Of a DNA stretch of 13,168 bases, positions 7,167-13,014 are shown one piece after another. The notes beneath the pieces were generated by a model. It had not been told where the DNA came from. It saw nothing but the letters and a program-made list of their open reading frames with translations, and did not search any database. The DNA is from an uncultured Bacilli bacterium. Lineage in GTDB: Bacteria > Bacillota_I > Bacilli_A > RF39 > UBA660. Every line of letters begins with the position of its first letter. Position 1 is the first letter of the stretch. The DNA is taken from positions 1-13,168 of the forward strand of contig CANRIE010000011.1 of NCBI GenBank assembly GCA_947630585.1, given 5' to 3'. Both the position numbers and the translations under genes were made by a program.

Positions 7167-7205
7167 AAAAAATCACGCATTATTAATATGAAAGGTGATT
7201 TTTTT
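7167..7205 (+). terminator. Hairpin at the end of the prfA-prmC operon that covers the spoIIR ribosome-binding site
   Basis: AAAAAATCAC (7167-7176) pairs perfectly with GTGATTTTTT (7195-7204) around an 18-nt loop, and the right arm runs into the T-run. It reads as an intrinsic terminator for the upstream operon. The right arm is also part of the Shine-Dalgarno AAAGGTGATT of spoIIR, and the T-run reaches its TTG start codon. Confidence 0.65.
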
Positions 7206-7731
7206 GAAAAAGAAAACAATTATTTTAATATTAATAGCATTAGTAATTATTGTTTTAGTTAAAGGTAAAAGTGATAGGGAAAATGTAGTAATTCCAAATG
7301 ATGCAATTAGAATTAGAATTATTGCTAACACGAATGATAATCTTGATATAGAAGAAAAAATGAAGGTTAAAAAGAATGTTCAAGAAGAATTATATAAATT
7401 ATTAAGTGATACTAAAGATATAAATGAAGCAAGGAAAATTATAAATGATAATTTAGAAAGATTAAATATTTTAGTTGATGATACAACTAATTATAATTAT
7501 AAGTTAGAATTTGGTAAAAATTATTTTCCGAAAAAGTTATATAAAGGGGTTATTTATGATGAAGGTGAATATGAATCTTTAGTAATAACGCTTGGTGATG
7601 GTAGCGGCGACAACTGGTGGTGTGTGTTGTTTCCTCCCCTTTGCTTACTTGAAGGGAATGAGAATACTAATGATGTTGAGTATAAATTTTTTGTTAAAGA
7701 ATTAATTGATAACTATTTTAAAGAGTCTTAG
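7204..7731 (+). CDS. spoIIR: Stage II sporulation protein R
   Basis: A 175-residue protein counted from TTG 7204. Residues 4-20 are a hydrophobic signal or anchor. The SpoIIR core follows: AIRIRIIANTND (34-45), an amphipathic KMKVKKNVQEELY helix, the GEYESLVITLGDGSG block and the hallmark NWWCVLFPPLCLLEG (137-151). In B. subtilis the protein is made in the forespore under sigma-F, crosses to the intermembrane space and triggers the SpoIIGA protease to process pro-sigma-E, linking the two compartments. An in-frame GTG at 7195 lies inside the ribosome-binding site (AAAGGTGATT, 7191-7200), so I chose the TTG. I could not find a convincing sigma-F promoter. Its position after prfA-prmC matches the Bacillus order. 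Confidence 0.93.
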   Translation: MKKKTIILILIALVIIVLVKGKSDRENVVIPNDAIRIRIIANTNDNLDIEEKMKVKKNVQEELYKLLSDTKDINEARKIINDNLERLNILVDDTTNYNYKLEFGKNYFPKKLYKGVIYDEGEYESLVITLGDGSGDNWWCVLFPPLCLLEGNENTNDVEYKFFVKELIDNYFKES

Positions 7732-7745
7732 GACTTTTTTCTTTG
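7720..7745 (+). terminator. Terminator of spoIIR
   Basis: AAAGAGTC (7720-7727) pairs with GACTTTTT (7732-7739), one G-U included, around the four-base loop TTAG that contains the stop codon. The right arm continues as T-run. Confidence 0.75.
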
Positions 7746-7765
7746 CATGAATTTCTGTAATATTC

Positions 7766-7794
7766 TTGACTTTTCTCACGTTTTATTATATAAT
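7766..7794 (+). promoter_or_regulatory. Strong sigma-A promoter of the unknown membrane protein
   Basis: TTGACT (7766-7771), a spacer of exactly 17 nt, and a perfect TATAAT (7789-7794). Transcription should start near 7801, leaving a short leader with GAGGGG (7808-7813). Confidence 0.85.
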
Positions 7795-7818
7795 ATGGGC
7801 ATTAAGTGAGGGGATATT

Positions 7819-9249
7819 ATGGAAAAATTTGAAAAATTAATTGTAATTGAAGGTAACAATGGTGAGATATTAGGCATAGTTACTTTAAGTCAAGATGGTG
7901 CGACTAAACTAGGATTCGGAGCTAGTAATGATGAAAATAAGGAGCTTTTTAACACTTTAATGAATAAATTAATGAAGATACATCCAGAAGGGTTAGAAGA
8001 GTTAATTTCCAAAAAAGATGCTAAAGGAATTGTTAAAGTTTTATCAGAAAAAGGATATTATATAAGAACTAAAGAAAATATTATTACGAAGATAAATGTT
8101 AATAATGATGAAGGACATTTTGAAGTTGTATATGCTGATGAACAAGTTAAGAAAGTTAAAAAAACTGATTTTGCAAAAGATGAAGATTATGTAAAAGCTT
8201 ATGAAGAATATATAGATAAGTTGAAAAAAAATTATAAAATAAAAAATACAGATAATTATCATTTGATACAAACTATAGGCGAAAAAGATAAAGCCGATGA
8301 ATATGACAGTGATGATGATTTTGATTTTGTTGATGACGATGATAAGAAGAAAAAAGGAATTAAAAATTTAAAAATAAGTAAGAAGTTAATAGCTATAGTA
8401 ACAGCTGGTGCTATATTACTAGTGGGAAAAGGAATTTCAAAATTGGGCAAGAAAGAAGAAGGGCCAATGCCTAATCCTACGCCAACAGTAACTCAAGAAG
8501 TAGATGAAGATACATTAACAACTGCTATTCCAACAGCTGTTCCTACCGTAAAACCAACAGCTATATCATTAGATGATGATTTTTATAGTCAAGATTATCA
8601 AGTTTCATATATGACAGACGAAGAAAGACTTTTAGAACCAACACCATATCCTATTCAAGCTGTTGATACAATTGATAGTCCAGAATTATGGGCATATATT
8701 TATCCAGAATACGAAGAAACAGTTAATGTAGGAGATGTTGATATTGACTCTTTAAATATTGAAAAACTATATGAAGTAAGTTATAACAATATGTGGGATT
8801 TATCAAATTATGTATTTAATGGAGCTTCTAATAAAAATTTAGAGACAACTCCAATGCGAATCCACTTTGAAAAAATTATTCAAGGGTTAAGTGCTGTTGA
8901 TAAAGCTTATATAAAGTATTTCAATGATTTAAGAAATGAAATAGTATATCAAGGATTTGATTTAAGCAATTCTGAGGCTGTTAAAAAATGTAATCATTAT
9001 GCAGTATATGAATTAGTTAGATGTGTAATTAATGACAATCCATTACGCCTTAATGTGAATGGTCGTCAAGTATTAGTAAGATATAGTGAGTTAGGTTATG
9101 AAGCTCAAGAAGCTATTTCTAATATTTGCTGGGGTAATTATCTATTAATGGGAACAGATACAATTGAATTTAATGGCGAATTATATAATCAAGATCGTTT
9201 GGCATATGAAGTATGGGATTTAACACCAGAAGCAAGTCCAAAATTTTAA
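7819..9249 (+). CDS. Unrecognised membrane-anchored protein with acidic and Pro/Thr linkers
   Basis: A 476-residue protein I cannot assign. Residues 1-155 form a soluble mixed alpha/beta region with no signal peptide. An Asp-rich stretch follows (160-176, with DSDDDFDFVDDDD), then a Lys-rich patch and one hydrophobic segment (about 189-204, LIAIVTAGAILLVGKG). After it comes a Pro/Thr/Val linker (216-250, NPTPTVTQ and TAVPTVKPTA) like those in surface proteins, and a C-terminal domain (about 285-476) rich in Tyr, Trp and Glu with few basic residues. The Lys patch before the membrane segment suggests the N-terminus is inside and the C-terminal domain outside. No catalytic motif, sortase signal or lipobox is visible. 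It has its own strong promoter and terminator, so it is a single-gene unit set between spoIIR and fba. Codon use resembles its neighbours. Sensor, adaptor or wall-associated roles are all open. Confidence 0.75.
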   Translation: MEKFEKLIVIEGNNGEILGIVTLSQDGATKLGFGASNDENKELFNTLMNKLMKIHPEGLEELISKKDAKGIVKVLSEKGYYIRTKENIITKINVNNDEGHFEVVYADEQVKKVKKTDFAKDEDYVKAYEEYIDKLKKNYKIKNTDNYHLIQTIGEKDKADEYDSDDDFDFVDDDDKKKKGIKNLKISKKLIAIVTAGAILLVGKGISKLGKKEEGPMPNPTPTVTQEVDEDTLTTAIPTAVPTVKPTAISLDDDFYSQDYQVSYMTDEERLLEPTPYPIQAVDTIDSPELWAYIYPEYEETVNVGDVDIDSLNIEKLYEVSYNNMWDLSNYVFNGASNKNLETTPMRIHFEKIIQGLSAVDKAYIKYFNDLRNEIVYQGFDLSNSEAVKKCNHYAVYELVRCVINDNPLRLNVNGRQVLVRYSELGYEAQEAISNICWGNYLLMGTDTIEFNGELYNQDRLAYEVWDLTPEASPKF

Positions 9250-9274
9250 AGCACGTAAAGGTGCTTTTCTTTTT
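9246..9274 (+). terminator. Terminator of the unknown membrane protein
   Basis: AAAGCAC (9248-9254) pairs with GTGCTTT (9261-9267) around the loop GTAAAG, followed by TTCTTTTT. The left arm overlaps the TAA stop codon. Confidence 0.85.
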
Positions 9275-9295
9275 ACCATTTTTGTAATTTTCTTT

Positions 9296-9324
9296 TTGAC
9301 TTTTTGATGATTTTGTAGTATTCT
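9296..9324 (+). promoter_or_regulatory. Probable sigma-A promoter of fba-murA
   Basis: TTGACT (9296-9301), a 17-nt spacer and TATTCT (9319-9324). The -10 ends 16 nt before the ATG at 9341, so the predicted leader is only about 10 nt and starts at the Shine-Dalgarno GGGTGAT (9331-9337). Confidence 0.6.
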
Positions 9325-9340
9325 TAAATTGGGTGATATT

Positions 9341-10177
9341 ATGTTAGTAAATAGTAAAAAGATGCTTAAAGAAGCAAAAAAGAAAAAGAAAGTTATTTAT
9401 CATTTTAATATAAATAATTTAGAATGGGCAAAATGTATTTTAGAAGAGTGCAATGAATTAAAAGTTCCGGTTATTTTAGGAGTATCTGAAAGTGCTGTTA
9501 AATACATGGGAGGATATGATGTTGTTGCATCCCTTGTTTATAGTTTAATAACAGATTTAGAGATTAAAACCGATGTATGTTTACATTTGGATCATGGCTC
9601 AAGTGTTGAAAGTTGTATAAGAGCAATTGATGCCGGATTTAATTCTGTTATGCTTGATATGTCAAAGAAACCTTATCAAGAAAATGTAGAAAAAGTAAAA
9701 GAAGTCGTTGCTTATGCTAAAAACAATGATGTATCAGTTGAAGCTGAAATTGGGTCAATGGGCGGGATAAGTGATGGTAATTTAACACTTGGAACTAACA
9801 CTACTTTAGAAGATTGCAAAAACTTTGTTCAAGATACAGGAATCGATTCAGTTGCTGCAAGTGTTGGAACCGTTCATGGAATTTATAAGGGCGAATTAAA
9901 TATTGATTACAAATTAATTGAAAACTTATATAATGAAGTTGATGTACCATTAGTATTGCATGGTGGAAGTGGTCTTGCAATTGATATTCTAAAAAAATGT
10001 AAAGAAGCTGGAATTACTAAAATCAATATAAACTCTGATATTCAAGATAGATGGAGTAAAGCAGTTCGGGAATTTGTAACTGAAAATAAAGATGTGATTG
10101 ATCCTCGGAAAATAATTGGGGCTGGATTTCAAGCCATTAAAGATGTTGTTCGAGAAAAAATTAACATAAATGATTAA
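9341..10177 (+). CDS. fba: Class II fructose-bisphosphate aldolase
   Basis: A 278-residue zinc-dependent TIM-barrel aldolase (FbaA/GatY/KbaY family) that cleaves fructose 1,6-bisphosphate to dihydroxyacetone phosphate and glyceraldehyde 3-phosphate. Visible motifs are the N-terminal FNINNLEW, LHLDHGSS with catalytic Asp84 and zinc ligand His85, VSVEAEIGSMGG (131-142), GTVHGIY with His179, and LVLHGGSGL with His207, which together complete the metal site. The C-terminal KININSDIQ block binds phosphate. A TTG at 9329 would add four codons but contains the ribosome-binding site GGGTGAT, so ATG 9341 is the start. The next gene, murA, begins 26 nt later, the same pairing as fbaA-murAB in B. subtilis. 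A tagatose-bisphosphate aldolase is the main alternative in this family; the setting favours glycolysis. Confidence 0.9.
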   Translation: MLVNSKKMLKEAKKKKKVIYHFNINNLEWAKCILEECNELKVPVILGVSESAVKYMGGYDVVASLVYSLITDLEIKTDVCLHLDHGSSVESCIRAIDAGFNSVMLDMSKKPYQENVEKVKEVVAYAKNNDVSVEAEIGSMGGISDGNLTLGTNTTLEDCKNFVQDTGIDSVAASVGTVHGIYKGELNIDYKLIENLYNEVDVPLVLHGGSGLAIDILKKCKEAGITKININSDIQDRWSKAVREFVTENKDVIDPRKIIGAGFQAIKDVVREKININD

Positions 10178-10203
10178 AACAAATAAAATATAGTGGTGAT
10201 GAA

Positions 10204-11457
10204 ATGAAAGTATTACAAGTAACAGGAAATCAAAAATTAACAGGTAGCATAAGAATAAGTGGAGCTAAGAATAGTGCCGTTGCTTTAATTCCAGCCACTT
10301 TACTTGCTAGTGGAACAACAACTCTTTGCAATGTCCCAGACATTTCCGATATTGATATTTTAGAAAAAACCTTAAATTACTTAAATGTTGAAACCAAAAG
10401 AGCCAGTGGTTCAATTGTAATAAACACGAAAAATTTAGAAAATAAACCAATTCCTAAAGAATTATCTAGTAAACTTCGGGCTTCATATTACTTTATGGCT
10501 ATTTTACTTGCAAGATTTAAACATGTTGAAATGTATTTCCCAGGTGGTTGTCAAATTGGCTTAAGACCAATTGACCAAACTTTAAAAGCTTTTCGCTTAT
10601 TAGGTGCTGAGATTAAAGAAAATGAACATTTATTTATAATGGATGCTAACAAATTAAAAGGAAACTTAATACCTTTAGATATGCCAAGTGTTGGAGCAAC
10701 CATTAATACAATATTAGTTGCTGTTTTGGCCGAAGGGGAAACTATAATTACAAATGCTGCTTGCGAACCAGAAATAACAGATTTAGCTTTAATGCTAAAT
10801 AAAATGGGAGCACATATTGCTGGAGCTGGAACTAGCACTATAACTATAACAGGCGTTCCTGAATTAAAAGGAACTAATCATGATATAATTCCTGATCGAA
10901 TTGAAGCCGGAACTTATACCATAATTGGAGCGTTACTTGGTAACTATTTAAAAATTGACAATATTGTTCCTTTACATATTAAGGCTTTAACTGATGAATT
11001 AGAAAAAATGGGTGCTAATATTGATATCCATTCCGATTATCTAATTATTGATAATCAAAATAAATTAAAGGGAGTAGATGTTGAAACTCATGTTTATCCA
11101 GGCTTTCCAACCGATTTACAACAACCCTTCACAACTCTTTTAACTCAAGCCAGTGGAGTAAGTCATTTAACAGAGACTATCTATGAAAATCGTTTCATGA
11201 ACGTTTTCTATTTAAATAAGATGGGCGCAAACATTCATATTGATGATAAAACCTTAGAAATACATGGAGCAACTAAATTAAAAGGTGAAATAGTTGAAGC
11301 AACTGATCTTCGAGCTGGAGCGTCCCTTCTTGTTGCAGCTTTAATAGCTGATGGTGACACCGAAATAAAAAATATTGAACATCTTTTAAGAGGATACGAG
11401 GAAATAGTAGAAAAATTGACAAACGTCGGTGCTAAAATAGAGATTAAAGAAATATAA
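10204..11457 (+). CDS. murA: UDP-N-acetylglucosamine 1-carboxyvinyltransferase
   Basis: A 417-residue enolpyruvyl transferase of normal length that joins phosphoenolpyruvate to UDP-GlcNAc, the first committed step of peptidoglycan synthesis, in the cytoplasm. Visible residues include GAKNS with Lys22 and Asn23, the LRASYYFM block (Arg92), the loop FPGGCQIGLRPID with the fosfomycin-target Cys116, the FPTDLQQPF block with the conserved Asp, and the closing LRAGASLLVAAL. GGTGAT at 10194-10199 supports the ATG. It is co-transcribed with fba (26-nt gap, no terminator between). The fba-murA pairing suggests the MurA2/MurZ type found beside fbaA in Bacillus; whether a second murA exists cannot be seen here. 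Confidence 0.96.
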   Translation: MKVLQVTGNQKLTGSIRISGAKNSAVALIPATLLASGTTTLCNVPDISDIDILEKTLNYLNVETKRASGSIVINTKNLENKPIPKELSSKLRASYYFMAILLARFKHVEMYFPGGCQIGLRPIDQTLKAFRLLGAEIKENEHLFIMDANKLKGNLIPLDMPSVGATINTILVAVLAEGETIITNAACEPEITDLALMLNKMGAHIAGAGTSTITITGVPELKGTNHDIIPDRIEAGTYTIIGALLGNYLKIDNIVPLHIKALTDELEKMGANIDIHSDYLIIDNQNKLKGVDVETHVYPGFPTDLQQPFTTLLTQASGVSHLTETIYENRFMNVFYLNKMGANIHIDDKTLEIHGATKLKGEIVEATDLRAGASLLVAALIADGDTEIKNIEHLLRGYEEIVEKLTNVGAKIEIKEI

Positions 11458-11482
11458 TAAAATATCTTTAATCTTTTATTTT
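11441..11482 (+). terminator. Terminator of fba-murA
   Basis: A perfect 10-bp stem, AGATTAAAGA (11441-11450) with TCTTTAATCT (11465-11474), a 14-nt AT loop and TTTATTTT after it. The left arm encodes the last residues of MurA, and the stop is in the loop. The next gene's GGAGG begins one base beyond the T-run, so some read-through into it is plausible. Confidence 0.75.
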
Positions 11483-11491
11483 GGAGGCCAA

Positions 11492-12211
11492 ATGAAAAAA
11501 ATTTTTATAATAGTTTTAATTGTTTTTCTAGTATTTCTAATCTATAAATTTAATGATGACAAATTAATCGATTATATGTCTTTAGGAGATTCTATTAATG
11601 AAGGTATAAACTCTTATGGAAATAAAAGTTATGGTTATGATGACTATTTAAAAACTTATTTAGACAATAATAACCTTCTTCATAAATACAATTCCTATTA
11701 TTCTAAAAATAAATATACAATCTTAGAACTTCTTGATGATATAGCTGATGATAGAGAAATAGTATATGATGATAAAACTTATAACATCAAAAGAGAACTT
11801 CGAGAATCCGATTTAGTAACCCTTGCAATTGGAATGGATGAATTAATTGAAATATTAAATGAAAATAAAAATAAAGACTTTTCTTTAATAAAAACTAGTT
11901 TAGATAAAATGATTACTAATATGGATAATTTATTAAAATCAATAACCTCTCTTTCAAAAACTAAAATAATTTTAGTTGGATACTATAACCCTTATAATGA
12001 TAATTCTAAAGAAATTGAAGAAGTATTTGCTTATCTAAATCAAGAATACCAAAGTTTAGCAAACAAATATAAAATAACTTATATAGATATTTATAATGCT
12101 ATTAAACAGGACAAAAGTTATTTACCAAATCCATCTGATTATCATTTAACAAGCAAAGGGTACTTAAAAATAGCTAATGAAATAATTAAAAAAATAGAAA
12201 AAACAATCTAA
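11492..12211 (+). CDS. Membrane-anchored SGNH/GDSL-family hydrolase
   Basis: A 239-residue protein with an N-terminal hydrophobic anchor (about 4-18) and an extracytoplasmic SGNH-hydrolase domain. Block I is MSLGDSINEG (29-38) with nucleophile Ser34. Block V is SDYHLTSKGY (213-222), with the Asp214/His216 pair. An ILVGYYNPY segment (158-166) resembles the GLYNP block of YpmR-like Firmicute esterases. Block III, normally G-x-N-D, reads AIGMDEL (112-118), so the oxyanion Asn is not evident. Substrate is unknown; esters on wall polymers, glycans or lipids are possible. GGAGG (11483-11487) supports the ATG. No terminator lies between its stop and the toxin-antitoxin promoter. Confidence 0.8.
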   Translation: MKKIFIIVLIVFLVFLIYKFNDDKLIDYMSLGDSINEGINSYGNKSYGYDDYLKTYLDNNNLLHKYNSYYSKNKYTILELLDDIADDREIVYDDKTYNIKRELRESDLVTLAIGMDELIEILNENKNKDFSLIKTSLDKMITNMDNLLKSITSLSKTKIILVGYYNPYNDNSKEIEEVFAYLNQEYQSLANKYKITYIDIYNAIKQDKSYLPNPSDYHLTSKGYLKIANEIIKKIEKTI

Positions 12212-12227
12212 AAGTTACAAATATGTA

Positions 12228-12256
12228 TTGACATTAACACAAAACAATGATATATT
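12228..12256 (+). promoter_or_regulatory. Consensus promoter of the toxI antitoxin RNA
   Basis: A perfect TTGACA (12228-12233), exactly 17 nt of spacer, and TATATT (12251-12256). The expected start of transcription, near 12263, falls at the base of the first leader hairpin. It is the strongest promoter in the window, as expected for an antitoxin RNA that must be in excess. Confidence 0.85.
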
Positions 12257-12296
12257 AATATCACATAAGAAATTATGTTATGCAAAACGCATATTA

Positions 12297-12411
12297 AAAG
12301 TGGTGAACCCAGCCATTAAATCGGGAACTAATAAAGCGGTGAACCCAGCCATTAAGTCGGGAACTAATAAAGCGGTAAACCCAGCCATTAAGTCGGGAAC
12401 TAAAAAAGAGG
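12297..12411 (+). repeat. Three 36-nt tandem repeats of the antitoxin
   Basis: Units are 12297-12332, 12333-12368 and 12369-12404, with a partial unit AAAGAGG at 12405-12411. They are contiguous with no spacers. Only four of 36 positions vary among the full units (5: T/C; 9: G/A; 24: A/G; 36: T/A). Each unit has GGT at 6-8, CCC at 12-14, GCC at 16-18 and GGG at 27-29, an order that allows an H-type pseudoknot, and an A-rich join (ACTAAT then AAAG) where toxin cleavage would be expected. Confidence 0.95.
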
Positions 12412-12444
12412 ATTAGGGTTATTTCAACTCTAATCCTTTAATTT
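12408..12444 (+). terminator. Terminator between toxI and toxN
   Basis: GGATTAGGGTT (12410-12420) pairs with AACTCTAATCC (12426-12436), one G-U, around the five-base loop ATTTC, followed by TTTAATTT. The T-run is imperfect, which fits a leaky terminator that lets a minority of transcripts continue into toxN, the known layout of type III systems. Confidence 0.88.
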
Positions 12445-12461
12445 GAAAAGGAGAAGTAAAT

Positions 12462-12977
12462 ATGATAATTAATTTAAAATTAGTAATAATCGATTCAAAT
12501 TATTGTAACTATTTAAGACAATTTGATAATAAAGTACCTTATAATTATGGTAAAAAAATAACTAGACCATTTGTTGGGGTACTATTTAATATAAATAATA
12601 TTGAATATTTTGTTCCCTTAACAAGTCCTAAAGCCAAACATTTAAAAATGAAAAATACCATTGATTTTCTAAAATTAAATGGTGGAGAATTAGGTGCAAT
12701 TAATTTTAATAATATGATACCAGTTTTAAAAAATAATTATGATCTACTTGATTTAGAAACTATGAAAAGTTCTAGTGAGAGAAAATACAAAACTTTATTA
12801 TCAAAACAATTAGTTTGGTTAAATGACAATATTGACTTAGTATTAAAAAAATCAAGAAAATTATATGATTTATATAATAGTAATAAATTGAGCACTCAAA
12901 TAAAAAATAGATGTTGCAATTTTAAATCACTAGAAGAAAAATGCCTTGAATATAATAAAACGGAAGTATTTTCATAG
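12462..12977 (+). CDS. toxN: ToxN/AbiQ-family endoribonuclease toxin
   Basis: A 171-residue type III toxin. Family features in order: an N-terminal strand and helix with NYCNYLRQFDNKV (13-25), ITRPFVGVLF (33-42), the core YFVPLTSPKAKH (49-60) with the Thr54-Ser55-x-Lys57 cluster corresponding to essential residues of ToxN and AbiQ, Tyr27/Tyr29 and Lys31/Lys32 just before, the GAINFNNMIPVL block (78-89), KQLVWLNDN (115-123) and the terminal CCNFKSLEEKCLEY (151-164), which closely parallels the C-terminus of Pectobacterium ToxN. Length fits (about 165-175). ToxN cuts cellular and phage mRNA at A-rich sites and processes its own antitoxin; such loci act as abortive-infection phage defence or plasmid addiction. 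AAAAGGAG (12446-12453) precedes the ATG. It is expressed by read-through of the toxI terminator. No inactivating change is seen. Confidence 0.93.
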   Translation: MIINLKLVIIDSNYCNYLRQFDNKVPYNYGKKITRPFVGVLFNINNIEYFVPLTSPKAKHLKMKNTIDFLKLNGGELGAINFNNMIPVLKNNYDLLDLETMKSSSERKYKTLLSKQLVWLNDNIDLVLKKSRKLYDLYNSNKLSTQIKNRCCNFKSLEEKCLEYNKTEVFS

Positions 12978-13014
12978 AATAAATTGATAAAAGTAGCAAA
13001 ATAGGTTACTGTTC

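Larger units (their letters stand above)
12263..12444 (+). ncRNA. toxI: ToxI-type antitoxin RNA precursor (type III toxin-antitoxin)
   Basis: A non-coding transcript in three parts. First come two back-to-back leader hairpins (12263-12278 and 12279-12293). Then three tandem 36-nt repeats and a 7-nt partial one (12297-12411). An intrinsic terminator (12408-12444) lies just before toxN. In characterised ToxIN and AbiQ loci the toxin cuts such a precursor into single repeats, which fold as pseudoknots and hold the toxin inactive in a ring-shaped complex. Repeat length and number match that class (about 34-36 nt, about 3 to 5 copies). The 36-nt period equals 12 codons, so one frame stays open, but there is no ribosome-binding site for it and its only start is inside the -35 box. 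The 5' end is predicted. Confidence 0.88.

Noticed and set aside
8044..8450. Two minus-strand frames encoding very hydrophobic Phe/Ile/Ser-rich peptides.
   Set aside because: They are antisense to Lys/Asp/Glu-rich codons of the membrane protein. The composition follows from AT-rich complement, with no initiation signals.
10551..10838. A 95-codon minus-strand open frame inside murA.
   Set aside because: It is antisense to a well-conserved enzyme and has no ribosome-binding site or promoter. It has no recognisable product.
12297..12411. A short CRISPR array.
   Set aside because: The 36-nt units are directly contiguous with no spacers, and no cas gene is nearby. Promoter, terminator and the adjacent ToxN gene explain the repeats.
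12228..12416. An open frame of 62 codons through the antitoxin repeats, encoding a peptide with a 12-residue repeat (VNPAIKSGTNKA).
   Set aside because: Its only start is a TTG inside the -35 box, upstream of the predicted transcript. No ribosome-binding site is present. The frame stays open only because the 36-nt repeat is a multiple of three.
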